The notes beneath the pieces were generated by a model. That model was not told the origin of the DNA, did not search any database, and saw only the letters and a program-made list of their open reading frames with translations. From positions 1 through 64,000 of the forward strand of contig JAGFNK010000199.1 in NCBI GenBank assembly GCA_025769875.1: a stretch of 64,000 nt of DNA, in the 5' to 3' direction. Origin of the DNA: Russula earlei (Eukaryota; Basidiomycota; Agaricomycetes; Russulales; Russulaceae). The position numbers and the translations under genes are program-made. Below, piece after piece: positions 34,501 through 46,723 of this stretch. Every line of letters begins with the position of its first letter. Positions within the stretch are counted from its first letter, which is position 1.

Positions 34501-37218
34501 TGTTCACTGAGCACCCTGCCGAAGACTTCACGCTACATTGCTGGCTCATTCTTCAATGATACCACTGGCATGTTCAAAACTCGCGCAAATGAGAACGCAA
34601 CTACATCAAATGGCGACGCGCAGCCTACTACGTCAACTCTTCAAGCTGCCATGACCGCAGGCCAAAAGACTCAGTGGCTCATGCTATGCAGACCGCAGGG
34701 GGTTGTAGAGGTCGGTAACCGGTCACGTGATACAACCTAACCCTGATCAACCGTTAACGCTCTTTAGATCTGGACCCTCCCCAAGTTGACTTTGGCATTC
34801 TCAACAACCGCGATTGCATCCCTTCAGACCGTCTTGGTTGACTCATTTGATCCGCCAGCCCTATCTCTTCCCCAAGATCCCTCTCGCAAACCGCAGGATC
34901 TCGACATCGAACAGATTCTGATCTCTCCGATAGGAGAGACAGAACCTTGGCCATACTTGCTGGCATGTCTGTGTTTGATACCAATCGGTCATCGTATTCA
35001 AGAGGTTTTAATTTCAGGTATTTCTGCGATGCGGTCAACTCGCCATTTATCAAGCCCTCCCCGCCGAGCCCAGCTCGGAGCCGATACCGCCGTCGCGGAC
35101 CAACACACTCGCCGTCAAGTTTACCAAAATGCTTTCGAGCGCATTCGAGCTTCAGCATCCTGAAGAACAGGAAACTTCCGCGCTTGCCGAACACCGGCGT
35201 ATCTCGCGGCAATTAATTCCATTTACCACATCGCCAACGCCTGACAAGACACTATCCGGCGTGTTCTTGACGGGAGAGAATCCTTCCTGGATTGTGCAAA
35301 CTGATAAATCGTGTGTCAAGGCCATTCCCTCAGGGCATGCTGTCGTCCACGCGTTCACTGCGACTTCCCTTTGGGGTTGGAAGGGTGACTTCCTGTTGTA
35401 TTCTGATGAGGTAGGTCAGATGAGCGACTCGGCCGTCGTGTCTCATCGAGACCATTTCGTCAGGGACCGACGCTGCTTGAGTGGATGCCAGATGTCAACC
35501 TAGATATGGGTATGCCGTCGCGACATATTCGTCAGGGGCGGCCCTACACAAGTGTTGTGTTCGAACCGACTAGTGGCTTATTGGTTGCCGCTTCACTCAC
35601 ACAGGCTCAATTCTCATCGTTCGACGAGGAAGGGAATGAGATGTGGGCTCCGGACGGTGATTTCTATCCTATCTTTACAGTGTTCTTGAAATACTGAGGC
35701 AACCTTTGAGCTTCCAACGTTTCGTATCCAATAAGCGAATGCTCAGCGCTTGAGTTGTTCAGCCCTGATTTCGTTGCAATCGATGGGTATGACATCTTGT
35801 TCTTGGCGTTATTTTCGCCATCCTGAGCCACTATCTAGATACGAGTTTGCATCGAACGAGTTTGTAAACTCTCTCGCATGCGTCTCCCTGGAAACCTTGA
35901 GTACCGAGTCGGGACACAAAGACTTCATCGCCGTTGGTACTACAATCAATCGCGGTGAAGACTTGGCCGTCAAAGGCGCTGTACGCTTCTGTTCCTTTGA
36001 ACATTCTTGCTCTTCTCACAACTGTAAACAGACGTACGTGTTCGAGATCGTTGAAGTTGTGCCCGAACCTGCGTCGGACATGAAACGCAGCTTCAAGCTC
36101 CGTTTGCGCTGCCGGGACGAAGCAAAGGGTCCAGTAACTGCCGTGTGCGGCATAGATGGATATCTTGTATCATCCATGGGCCAGAAGGTGAGCAGATGCC
36201 TCGAATCAATCGATCGCTTCCCATATCGTTGTTATAGATCTTTGTGCGTGCATTTGACCTCGATGAGCGTTTGGTTGGCGTGGCGTTCCTTGACGTTGGC
36301 GTCTATGTAACGACGTTGCGTGCATTAAAAAATTTGTTGATTATCGGTGACGCTGTGAAGAGTGTCTGGTTCGTTGCATTCCAAGTGCGCTCCTTCCAAC
36401 TTCAAGCCTCAAAGAACGTTTGCTAACTGACTTATTGTGATACAGGAAGATCCATATAAACTCGTCGTTTTGGCGAAGGACCCTCACAAGGTCTGCGTAA
36501 CCGCTGCCGACTTTTTCTTCGCCGACGAGCAACTGTCCATCGTCACGTGTGACGAAGAAGGCGCTATCCGGATGTACAAGTATGATTCAGAGAGTAAGTT
36601 GCGAATATCCTCCCTCTCTACGCGCCTCCCTTACTGATATCTCTTCTCTTCAAGGTCCCGAGTCGAACAACGGACAAACGCTACTGTGCCGAACGGAGTT
36701 CCATGGCCAGTCAGACTATCGCTCCTCAGTGACAATAGCACGCAGGATGAAAGGAGAGGACATGGTTGCGCCTCAAGCCAAGTTGATATGTGGTAGGAGG
36801 CTCAGTCACGGGTTCTTCCCTTGGACCGTACCTGACCACCCAAAGGGCACCCTGACGGCTCGCTGACCGCGCTTGTCCCTGTCGACGAAGCGACATTCAA
36901 GCGCCTGCATCTCCTTCAGGGTCAGCTTACACGGAACGTCCAGCATACTGCGGGACTGAACCCTCGCGCCTTACGGTATGCCTCGCTCCTTCCGCCTGCC
37001 GTATCCTTTGCTAGACTAGGCTGATCATCTCCGGCTTCCGCAGCATCGTACGCAATGACAGCGTTTCAAAGCCTCTGTCGCACGGCGTCCTCGACGGCCG
37101 TTTACTTACGTCATTCGAGAATCTGCCCCTGACACGGCAGAGCGAGATCACCCGACAGATAGGGACGGAACGGACTACGGTGCTGCACGACTTGAATGAG
37201 CTTGGCGGGTCATGGTAG
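31591..37218 (+). CDS. CFT1: Cft1/CPSF160-like cleavage and polyadenylation factor subunit, multi-exon
   Basis: The large beta-propeller scaffold of the nuclear mRNA 3'-end cleavage and polyadenylation complex. The start ATG at 31591 opens MLALHQEILPPSGVE. The first exons are 31591-31923, 32047-32211, 32264-32344, 32400-32554, 32603-32749 and 32806 onward; phases agree throughout. Diagnostic stretches are NLVVARANVLRVFEI, FREYRLHGTVTGLESIRI-like sequence, LLVSFKDAK-IALLEW, VIDFVFLPGFNNPTVAVM and DSLPAYGPI. The family tail follows, with VPVDEATFKRLHLLQGQL and the helical CPSF_A end up to ELGGSW and the TAG at 37216-37218. At least a dozen small introns break the gene, more than in its neighbours. 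I did not resolve all of them between 33.4 and 37.1 kb. No inactivating change was seen. Confidence 0.9.
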
Positions 37219-37748
37219 CCGCAGCTCTGTTGAGTTTCTCTCACTCACCTTATACTTCATATTGTCGTACGATAGCCCACAAAATCTAAACAGTGGCCGT
37301 GATAAGACGTGGCCCCGAGTGCCTCGTGGTGATAACGCGAAGCGCTGTCCTCATCAACTCCTCCCTGTGGTACCACTGGGATTCACTCGGGTTCACGCAA
37401 TCACCTACCTGGCATTCTGGAAGGATTGGACATGTGGTGGTCATACACAACGAATGATTTTAAATGTACTAACGATTAGTGGTTAGCCTATACATGTATA
37501 CAAATGGATTAGATGAGATCGCGTACAGACAATAGCGTGAGCGCATAATAAGCTCGTCCCTGAACGCACCTGACTTGCATAACGAAGTAAATTTAGATGA
37601 AGGAACAATAGTGGCGGGAAAAATGGAAAACCAGAACTCTAGAACTCGTTTTTTGTGTTTTTGTAATCAAAAGACGATGCCGATGGATATGTGCTCCTTT
37701 TTTTTTGCTTACCGATCCTCGAAGATTTCTTCTCTCTCATGTCTCGTC
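37219..37748. other. Convergent 3' region between CFT1 and the F-box-like gene
   Basis: 530 bp between two stop codons on opposite strands. It should hold both 3' UTRs. No gene is seen. Confidence 0.5.
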
Positions 37749-39167
37749 TTACGCGAATGGGAAAGGCGCATACTGTACATGCACAGGGCGACCGGACTTC
37801 TCGCGGGCATCGACAAACTCCTGCACGGGTGCGGACTTTCGGCAGCATTCGAACTCGAGGTCGCACAGCTCCGGCAATACCTCCGTGACCAGGTGCTCGG
37901 CGATCCTTTGCAGCGCGGGCGCGACGTGCGGCCCCAGTTCCCCGGATATTCCCAGCCACTTTACGGAGGCAAACGAGCGGAAAAGCTCCACCCACACGCT
38001 GGAGTCCATGTCGTCTTGCCAATCGAGCCGCAGGTAATCCGCGCGGATGTAGAGACGTTCCACTCCCGACAGACGGGAACATTGGCCACATATCTGGGCC
38101 ATGGACGAGATCTGCCAGTCCAGCCCTCCGCACGGGATCCGCAGCGAGAGAAAATATCCGACGGGGGCCGTGGCACCCGGCTGATCGAGGGTGACCGAGA
38201 CGCCGCTTCCGAACGAGGATTCTATTTCCGCCACCTTGGCCGATCCGAGTGCATCTATACGATTGATGAATTCGGAAAGGTGTCGTATTTCGAAGATTAT
38301 CTGATTGAAGAGGGTGATGTTGACGTGGCTGAGCAAAGGAGCGTGGATTCCTGCAACGAGTTTCTCGAGGTATTCGCTGGCACCCCGGAAATTAAAGCGG
38401 ATGAGGGCGGGGAGGACGAGACGCCTTTGTGGTAGTATTCGTTCATGGAATTTATCATGGCGAAGAGTTGGGGAATGAAATTCGATGCAGAGCACCCTGA
38501 GTCTGGGCAAGGCCGAGAGGCATGTGGCAATTGCATGTGGAGAAATATAGCTAGCGTCTGGTACCTCCAAAAGTCGAAGAGAAGTTAGGTCTCGTGTTGA
38601 CCGAAGAAGAGTCGACAGTCCGGGAAATGAGATACCAATCAGAGACAAATCTTTTAGCCGAGGCGCATGTTCACCCAAAAACCCATTAGGAAGGCTCGGG
38701 GCCCCTTTGTCCGACCATAGCGAAAGAATTGTCAGGTCCGGAAATGATCTTTCCATCAACGTGGCCACATCCCCCAAGATCGAGCTCGTGATAGCAAGCT
38801 GAATCCCCCGTACGCGATCTGGATGCTCTAACGCAGCAACGACATTCTTCACGTCTTCGAGAGCTGGTGGCCTGAATTCTAAGGCGGCCGAGTACTTTAC
38901 GACAATAGGTAAGGGTGGCCAGCAACTCAGGGACTTCCTCACAGGACTTCCGTGTGTGCATAAAAGGCACAACTCTAGACGACGAGGTGACGCAAACACG
39001 ATATGTCGCCACTTGCGGCAGACATGCACTAGCGTAGTCCATTTCCAAGTGTTGTCCGAGAGGCACTTGGAGGTGTGTCGGTAAGAATCAAATATCTCCA
39101 AGAGGACATCATCAGGGAGGGTCGTTAGGGCTACATGCTTGTCTGATACCGGGAGCAGATGAGACAT
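37749..39167 (-). CDS. F-box-like protein with leucine-rich region
   Basis: A single uninterrupted frame of 472 aa. Residues about 14-60 (LTTLPDDVLLEIFDSY, then WKWTTLVHVCRKWRHIVFASPRRL) match the F-box consensus LPxEVLxxIFxxL...VCRxWRxIxxxxP of the large basidiomycete F-box-like family. The rest contains irregular leucine-rich segments (FPDLTILSLWSDKG, APRLKDLSLIGISFPGLSTLL, LTSLRLLEV). By family knowledge such proteins can join Skp1-cullin ubiquitin ligases with the C-terminal part choosing the target; that is inference here. The family is greatly expanded in Agaricomycetes. No introns and no damage are visible. It converges on CFT1. Confidence 0.85.
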   Translation of the reverse strand: MSHLLPVSDKHVALTTLPDDVLLEIFDSYRHTSKCLSDNTWKWTTLVHVCRKWRHIVFASPRRLELCLLCTHGSPVRKSLSCWPPLPIVVKYSAALEFRPPALEDVKNVVAALEHPDRVRGIQLAITSSILGDVATLMERSFPDLTILSLWSDKGAPSLPNGFLGEHAPRLKDLSLIGISFPGLSTLLRSTRDLTSLRLLEVPDASYISPHAIATCLSALPRLRVLCIEFHSPTLRHDKFHERILPQRRLVLPALIRFNFRGASEYLEKLVAGIHAPLLSHVNITLFNQIIFEIRHLSEFINRIDALGSAKVAEIESSFGSGVSVTLDQPGATAPVGYFLSLRIPCGGLDWQISSMAQICGQCSRLSGVERLYIRADYLRLDWQDDMDSSVWVELFRSFASVKWLGISGELGPHVAPALQRIAEHLVTEVLPELCDLEFECCRKSAPVQEFVDAREKSGRPVHVQYAPFPFA

Positions 39168-41414
39168 TTGAGAGGTGCAGCGTCCAAGACCAGGACCTAC
39201 TTCGAGTGCGTTGCGCTTTTACGCGCTGACGCTCAACTGATTCTCTTCGAATGGTCTGTCTCCTCATTAACATCGAGGAGTTTTCAGGTAATGAATGGCT
39301 GGCCATATAATGCATGGTTACTAGTGAGAATTGCTCAGTAAGGGCGTTTGGGGGCATGGCTAGTTGGGCAAAGAGCGATAACATGCAGTTGAGAATCGGA
39401 AATTGGACGAGATTGGACGAGAGGTCTAGGCAACGTGATCTGAAGACTGTGGGACCACGGACCCAAGGACGAGGCGATGATGTTGGCAAATCCACTCCAA
39501 GGCTGCCTGCGCCAATGTTATCAAGTTCCGCCGATGATTTGGACCTCGTGGACCATACTAGATTCGGGGCCAGCGTGCCATTGGCAAAGACAATGAATGT
39601 GCCTAAAAATAAAAATCATAACCACGATGCAAGTCCATGACAAACATGAGCATGAGGCACATCTCGCACAGCATGCGGAGTTGCCATGCTCACACCAACG
39701 CCAGTTGATGTCACAGCCGAGCCGAAATGCGTCGTACGGGCACGTCCATTGCCGGCGTCGGCGGTCTATTGATCGGCCTAGTCCCTGACCCTTTGGCTCG
39801 AAGCTGTCGATTGGTCACTGTAAGTGCACCGTTTGGTGATCCGGTTTGTGTTTCGAACACGGTACGCACACGAGAAGCGCCTTTCGGGCCATTGGAGAAT
39901 TCATAACGCACTGAGACAACAGGTCTGAGGTAGGTCACTTGGGACGCAGAAACGGTGTGGGGTCTGATGAAAGGTTGTGGTGTAGAGTGGTCATGTCTTG
40001 AGGTTGGTTTGGACTGGCGTGAGTGTCTAGTAACCCAGCCCAAGAAACTCTCCCGTTCTTGTAGGGGTAGCAAATCGACCAGTGAATCTGACTGGGCCTA
40101 TCGTAGTTCGCATCGCAGTGGCGGTAGGTTTAAGGGCTCTGTCACAAAATATCGTGAGCAATGGCTGTTGGTGTGCTGCACCCGGGCTAGATGACAACAC
40201 GTTCTTTCAGGATGACGAGTAGCAATTGGGAGGGAATGGTGGTCAGTCAAACTATCGAACCACAGTGACAACTGAGCGTCACGGTACGTCCTTAATACGC
40301 GTCGTTTAGCCATACCCATCGACCCCAAACTTTCCGTTCTCGAATCAATGATCCTTTTACAATTACTGAATCCTGTCCATGGGGTCACCCGGCCTACGAA
40401 TGGGAAAAAATAAATGCTCTCATGTTAAAAGTTTAACTCTTTAAAAGAGTCTGGACTCGAGAGTGACATTTTGATGAATAACGACTTATAGGGCATTAAT
40501 TATTATTATTATTATTATTATCATTATGCATATCCATCGTGTTTCTACCAATCCAATCAACAATAATTTCTCTCTCTTCTCTCCCAGCATCAAGAGAATG
40601 TCATCCTAAACATCCAGAAAATGAAGATGAGGGCGAGGAAATTTTCTTGACTACCTAGACTCACATAAATTGTCTTATCCGACAGATGACAACATTCAAT
40701 GTCCATGTTCAGTTCTCGTCTCGTCTCTCACCTTTATTTCCAATCGGAACAAAGTGTTTCACATCTGGCCATGACAGAAAAAAAATCGCGCGTTCTTGGT
40801 CCGACGGAACGTTCAACTGTCGATCCCAAACACGTTCCTTCAATCTGCCGAACCGCTTGAAACTCGTCGAAGCAGTCTTGAACGGTGCCTGGTCGATAGC
40901 TGCGCTCCGGGTCATCAATCTTCGTCGGAGGTTGTTGCGATGTAGGGGAGAGTTCGACCAGCCCGTCGTGCCTCGGAGAGCTAGTCACCGGTCGTTCGAT
41001 CCGATGTTCGTATTCTTCTTCGATAATTTGGACATCGAAGGACACACATATGTCATTTCCCCGCACTCTGTTTTCGGCGACCAAATGGCAATGGCATTTA
41101 CGAGGGCGGAAGACGCGCAAGGTTCTCTCAAACAGAGACGGCAACCTTGTTGCCCTGAGAAGCTGAGGGGGTCACCAGAATGGAAAAAGTGGTATCAACC
41201 TTTGGCCTGCCGTTTTTAATGAGAGCGATCCTGAGGATGCAAATGACCAAACGTATGATCAACACAGGTGTGTGTGATGAGGATCGATCACATTCAACGA
41301 GGTGGCGGTGTAGAGTTCTCTAACTCCGTCAACGACTTGCACGTCATATTACTGCTGTGACTACTTTGACGAATTAGAATTACAAGACATGGTCCAATTT
41401 ATTCCCCATCCCGC
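39168..41414 (-). other. 2.2-kb region with possible minus-strand hypothetical exons
   Basis: Two minus-strand frames look more protein-like than the rest. Frame 40073-39711 (120 aa) contains VVSVRYEFSNGPKGASRV and ends VRRISARL. Frame 41144-40734 (136 aa) contains ICVSFDVQIIEEEYEHRIE. They may be exons of one or two small genes, but no domain is recognised and splice sites linking them were not established. An (ATT)n microsatellite lies at about 40498-40522. The rest shows nothing I can support. Confidence 0.3.
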
Positions 41415-44400
41415 CTACAGACGCATAATAAGTTGTTTCACCCCAGACATCCAGAAGGTAATATCATCTCCGCTCGAGCGCGTGAGTATGTCGACGTGGA
41501 TGGCAAGCGCGAGCTCGCGATCGCGGCTTGCCATTGCTGCACTGCATTCAGCGCAATTCCCACCGCAAATCCGTAAACGCGTGACGCACCTTTTGTGAGT
41601 TCACCTAGCTGCACAACCAACGGTTCTGACAACGTCTCACAGTTCAACGCGTCAAATAGGGGGTTTATCCGGCGATCCAGGTCGTCAATTAAGCGACGCT
41701 GAGAGGTCTATAATTTTTTTCTATATCAGAAGAGATAAATCATGAATAGTTAGCGATGACACGAACGGGGGTCGTCTGTTTGATCAGATCGAGTTGTTGA
41801 CTGATGACATTGTAAATAGGTCTCAGCGAGTCGGGTATGTGCGTCCGGTCACCAGGAGCTATGGACGTTCCTCAGCCACATATTATCCATAATCACGTAA
41901 GACTTACGGTACTTAGGGGGAGGAGGTCCTTGGATAACAGTACGGGGCGGAGGCGCAGCAGGTTGACCTCCTCCTGGGGGCGGGGGAACACGGGCCGGGC
42001 CGGCAGGGGGCGGCGCGTGACCCGGATGCGGCTGTTGCTGGTGCGGTGATGCCACCCGTCCTCCGTAAGGACCTGCAACTGGAGGCGGGACCTGACGGGC
42101 TTGTGGGGGTGGCAGCGGGACGCCCGCACCAGGGGGAGGAGTGGCATGCGAGTACGGGTTAGGCGGCGGTGGGGCGGGGAGCACGTGCCCACGCTGTGGA
42201 GGCGGAACATACTGCCCTGGAGGGGGCTGTCGAGGACGCGGCTGCTGCCCCGCAGGAGGGATTGGATTTTGTGGATGCGCTAATGGAGGGGCTGCGCCTG
42301 GACCAGCGGGTGGGTACGGTCCCGGTGCGAGGGGTAAATGCGGAGGTGGAACCGGGATGCGACCGTGCGCGGGGGCCGGAGGGGGACGCGACTGCACACT
42401 GCCAGGGCGAGGCGGCGGAGGGGTCGCGACTGGAGACTGACCGCGAGTGAAAAACGGCTGATTAGACGCGGAACCTTGAGCTGGCGCGGCATTTGGGAAC
42501 GGCGACGTGATAGCCGCGGGCTTATGCACGGACCCGCTTGGTGTGCGTCGCTCGGTCACAGCTGGCGCATCGTTCCAGCCGCCATTCTCGCGACGCTTGG
42601 GAGGCGGTGCGGTGGGCGGAGGAGTAGCCTTTGGGGCACCAAAGGGCGGGGCAGGCGGGGGCCCAATTTGACCGCCATGCTGTTGCGGCGGGGGTTGGCC
42701 GTAAGGATTTCCCGAGGGATACGCGATGGGTGCAGTTGGCTGATACGGCTGGGATGGCTGGAGGGACTGCACGGGCACGTACGGACTACCTGAAGCCGGA
42801 GATATATTGGTCGGTGCATATGAGTTATACGTCGGCGCCGGAGGAGCAGCCGCAGGTCCGGGTGCCTGCTGTTGGATAGCAGGAGCATACGGATTCAGAT
42901 TATATGAGTAGGCGGATGTAGATGTAGGAACCGCTGGTGGAACTGCAGGGGCTGTGGGAGCCGCAGCGGCGGCCACATGAACGTGAGATGATGATGCGAC
43001 TGGGGTTTCCGAGATCCCGGCGGCGATGAGAAGACGCTCCCTTCCGGCCGCCAGTTCGAATTGCGCACCCGGTGCACCTTTGTAACCCGGCGGCGTAAGC
43101 TTAAGGAACGCAACAGCGTGCTTGACGAGACCCTGAGTGGCAAGGAAGTCTGCGTACTCGAAGTAACGGTCATATAGCGCTGACAGTTTGTACGTCCTGG
43201 CAGCCGCGTCCGAGCTCACAGACTCTGCCCGGTCCAGGTCCTTGTCCACATACGATGCGGCGGCACGAAACACCGTGACCTTTTCGATGAAAGTTTGGAG
43301 GGCATGCACATGTGCGGTGTAGCGCGAAATACCCGGAACTGTCTCATCAGCCAAAAATCGTTTCTCTTCCTCGGTCAGTTCTTCGATCCAAATATTGATT
43401 AGCCGCTCTAGGCGGCCGGCGGCGAGGTAGGCCAACGTTGCATTTTTCCTTAGTTCTGACGATTCGACAGCGTTTTCTGAGCGGGCAATGGTACCTTCGA
43501 ACTCCAATCGGGCACCGAGCTGCTCCGCGAGCCCGCTAAACTCATCCGCACGTGCGAAGGTGCACAAGACAACAAAGATCTCCTGCCAATCTTGTAAGTC
43601 CGCATTCTGCACAATGTCAGCCAGGTCATTTGTGACGACAGATTGAAAAAGCCGCAGGTATGGGAGCGCGACGGTGCGTGTTTCGAAGTAGGCTTTCTGG
43701 GTACGCGCGAGCAGCTCGGGCCCACCTTTGACTGCTAGTAGAATTGCGTCGGCGAAGCGCTCCACGGAGAGACACAGAGATACAGCGCTTTCGAAGTCAC
43801 CAACAACAAGTGCTTTGGTCACTAGACGGTCTGTCTCGCTTTCATCTGCCGGGTAGATGTGGAATGTATTACTCTTGAGAGTGTCCGACGCAGCAGATGA
43901 AGGACGAGAGCCTATGGTGGCAGCAACCGATGAGTCGATACCATAGTTGGTGTGTGGGACAACTGGACCAGCTTGATTTGTGGATCGAGTGAGCCCCATA
44001 GTACTGAAGAAATCCACTGCGGCATCTAGCTGTGGTGTACCCGCCGGGCCATCATCACCGAACAGACTGGGGGCAGTAGTTGTAGACTCGGCATCTGGGA
44101 GCGGGGTAACGATCGATGTGTCCGAGGTGGCACCTGCGCTGACCTCAGAAGGGGTCGCATCTAGTAAGTCCTCGGCACTGGCACTAGGACTTCTCTCGGG
44201 CTCTGCGAACGAGACAACGGGTCCATGCGGCTTTAGATCACCAAGATCGTCTTCGGAAGGTGATTTCACAACTGGGAGGGGAGTACTCTCCTCAGCCGCA
44301 GACCTAAGCTTCGCGATGGCCTCTGCAACACGTCCAGCAATTTCAGCTTTGGAGAAGCCAAGGAGTGTCACAAGTTCGTCCCGCGAATCTGCGTGGAACA

Positions 44401-46142
44401 AGCTCAGTAGAGCTTTCCATCCACTGACACACTCTGCTGCTGTAGCTTCAGCCTCTGCAGTGCGCTCAATGGCGACCGCTGAGAGGTCTTGAGCGTCGAC
44501 CGCTTGGCGCAAGCGCTCGGCACGAGCGACGATATTGTCTTCGGTAGCTAGCCGGCGGATGTGCACAACGCCGCTCTGATGGCGACCTTCCTTGCTCCCT
44601 AAATTCGACACAGACACAAGCTGCCCGGAGTAGCCGAACGACACCGAAGCCGGGCGACATAGCCATTTCGGAGGTTGCTTCAGTGTGAACGAAGCTTGAT
44701 TAGTCCGGGCAAAGCTTGGGTTGTCAAAAACGTCAGCACCATCTGGCTGAGGGGTCGCAGCGCCAAACTCATTCTGAGAAACGTCGTTTGTCGATTGGAT
44801 GGAGTGGAGACCAATAGTTCCATCAAAAAACGCGGTAGCCAGCAAGTCAGGATTGCGGGGACACCATTGCACTTGGAAAGCCCAGTTATCAGCTGAGGGG
44901 AGCTAAAATGCTTAAGATTAACAGCCGCATTACTTCAACATGATAACGTTGAGTACTTCGCCAATGATCTCGGACGTTTGTGGGTTCCAGCAAAGTGCAC
45001 GATTATCTTTGCCACTTGACAGAAGAAGATCTGCATCTTGTTTACACCACGAGAGCGAAAGCACGCCTTTCTCGTGACCTGTGAGTATCTGGTACCGTTG
45101 ATAAGCTAAGGATTGATAACATAAACAGTAAAGCGCACCTTTTCTGGTGCCCTCGCGTTACGCAAATCCCAGACCATGATGATAGGGGAGGCATCATCCT
45201 CTGAGGAAGTGACTAATCGTGTCGGCTATGTGACCATTATTATTCAGTGCAAGGGAGGTGAATCGACCCTTTACGAACGTTATCTGGGTGCCATCCCACG
45301 TCACTCATTCCGCGACGTCCGCTGCCTGTCTGACTGCCGCCGGTACCACCGTACGCTAACGCAACGACCTCTCGCTTGCCTCGAAGGTCCCAAACAACGG
45401 TGTACCCGGTACCGCTAGAGGTCGCTAATACATGGGGTACTTGGTTGTTCCACGCGAGGGCGCTGATTTCGTCGAGTTTTGAGCTTCGGGTGCCGGGAGA
45501 ATACGGTTTACCAGGATCTTTAAGATCCCAGATGCAGACCTGAGCGAGATAAGGGTTTGGGATCAAGTTACAAGGAAGGATGTACCTCTCCGTTGATAGC
45601 TCCCGATGCAAATAAAGTAGTTTGGATGGGATTGAAATCCAACCCACGAACGGGTCCAGTGTGTGTGCCATTCTTGAGAATGAGAGCCTCGGAGGGGCTG
45701 GAGTGATAAGTCAATTTTGACGGCGTAAAGATGGGACGTTCAAAGACATACTTTACATGGGACACGATTTTCGACGGATCCCAGATACCGAGCTCTCCGT
45801 TTTCCATACCAGCAGCGATCACACCTTCAGGGCGACTGCCATCTGCTTTTCCCCAGGCAATGCGATTGAACCTATCAAGAGGAACGATCTACCTTGCAGA
45901 GGACGGAAAGAACGTTAAGCCCACCTTGAGCTATTCGAGACTGAGCCTCGCGGGCCTTTTTGACCTTGACCACCTAGGTCATACTCCTGCTTTTTGAGAA
46001 AGTCGGGAGCCCATATTTCCAGTTGAGAATCGTTGGAGAAGGACTCGTCGAGGGCACCGGCGACTGTGCCTGTTGCCAGCAAGGGGGCTGAGAGAGGAGA
46101 CCACGCAAAAGTGGACGTTCGGTGGATCTCCTTGAGTTTCAT
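41415..46142 (-). CDS. SEC31: Sec31-like COPII outer coat protein
   Basis: Outer-shell subunit of COPII vesicles, working with Sec13 at ER exit sites. The start ATG is at 46142-46140 ([16 protein letters not shown]). N-terminal WD40 exons include [45 protein letters not shown] and [16 protein letters not shown] pieces. The main exon is 44902-41908, carrying the Sec31 central helical region and a long Pro-rich linker. I infer three more exons: 41858-41767, 41698-41590 and 41536-41415. They give the C-terminal domain through [37 protein letters not shown] and the end VKQLIMRL. Reading on past 41908 would retain a 49-nt intron and stop falsely at 41849. Phases agree across all four 3' exons. It is divergent from the UbiA-type gene. 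Confidence 0.93.
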
Positions 46143-46723
46143 GATAGACAGTTGATGATAGGATAGAAAGCGACTTGGCGGTGCTCCGACGTGTCACGCT
46201 CGACCCTGAGTCAGGTCACGTCATTCCTACCTTATATGGCAGGTCATTAGAGATGCGCACGTGAGTCGTGACGATCGCGTGACAAGGTCGCGTCTAAATA
46301 CCCAAATTGGAACTCATCGCATACTGCTTGAGCCTCAACCTCCGTCTTCACAAGCGCTAAACTTTATCTTCTCTACGTTCCATGGCCCTCACGATGACTT
46401 TGATATATCTCAGGAAAACGCCGAAGCCTGCTGTGATCCATCTGCCAGCTTCTTCCTCCCAAAAAGAGAAAATGAAGAGCTCGAACACAGCAAGAACGTG
46501 CTGATGCCCAGCCACACACCTATGACTTTTGCGTATCAATCCCCCCACGTTCACTTTCACACAATACGGCCAATTTTGGGTTTGGGCCTTTCTTCGAACG
46601 TCCTCGCTCTGCGTTTCTCCGTCCTCTATATCCTCCTCGTCCCTTACCCCTCACTCATTTAAAGCACGGCCAACACTATGGTGAGAATCGCCACTCTTTC
46701 AATCGTCCCCCATCCTTCTCCAT
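46143..46723. promoter_or_regulatory. Divergent promoter between SEC31 and the UbiA-type gene
   Basis: 581 bp separate the two start codons on opposite strands. An open frame at 46261-46662 has no recognisable domain and is treated as chance or UTR sequence. No specific regulatory site was identified. Confidence 0.45.

Noticed and set aside
37575..38435. 286-codon plus-strand frame
   Set aside because: It is antisense to the F-box-like gene and has no recognisable domain.
36701..40260. Short similarity between a Cft1 exon (near 36705-36735) and sequence near 40231-40262
   Set aside because: Only about 30 nt align imperfectly, and the surrounding sequence does not match. Chance is sufficient.
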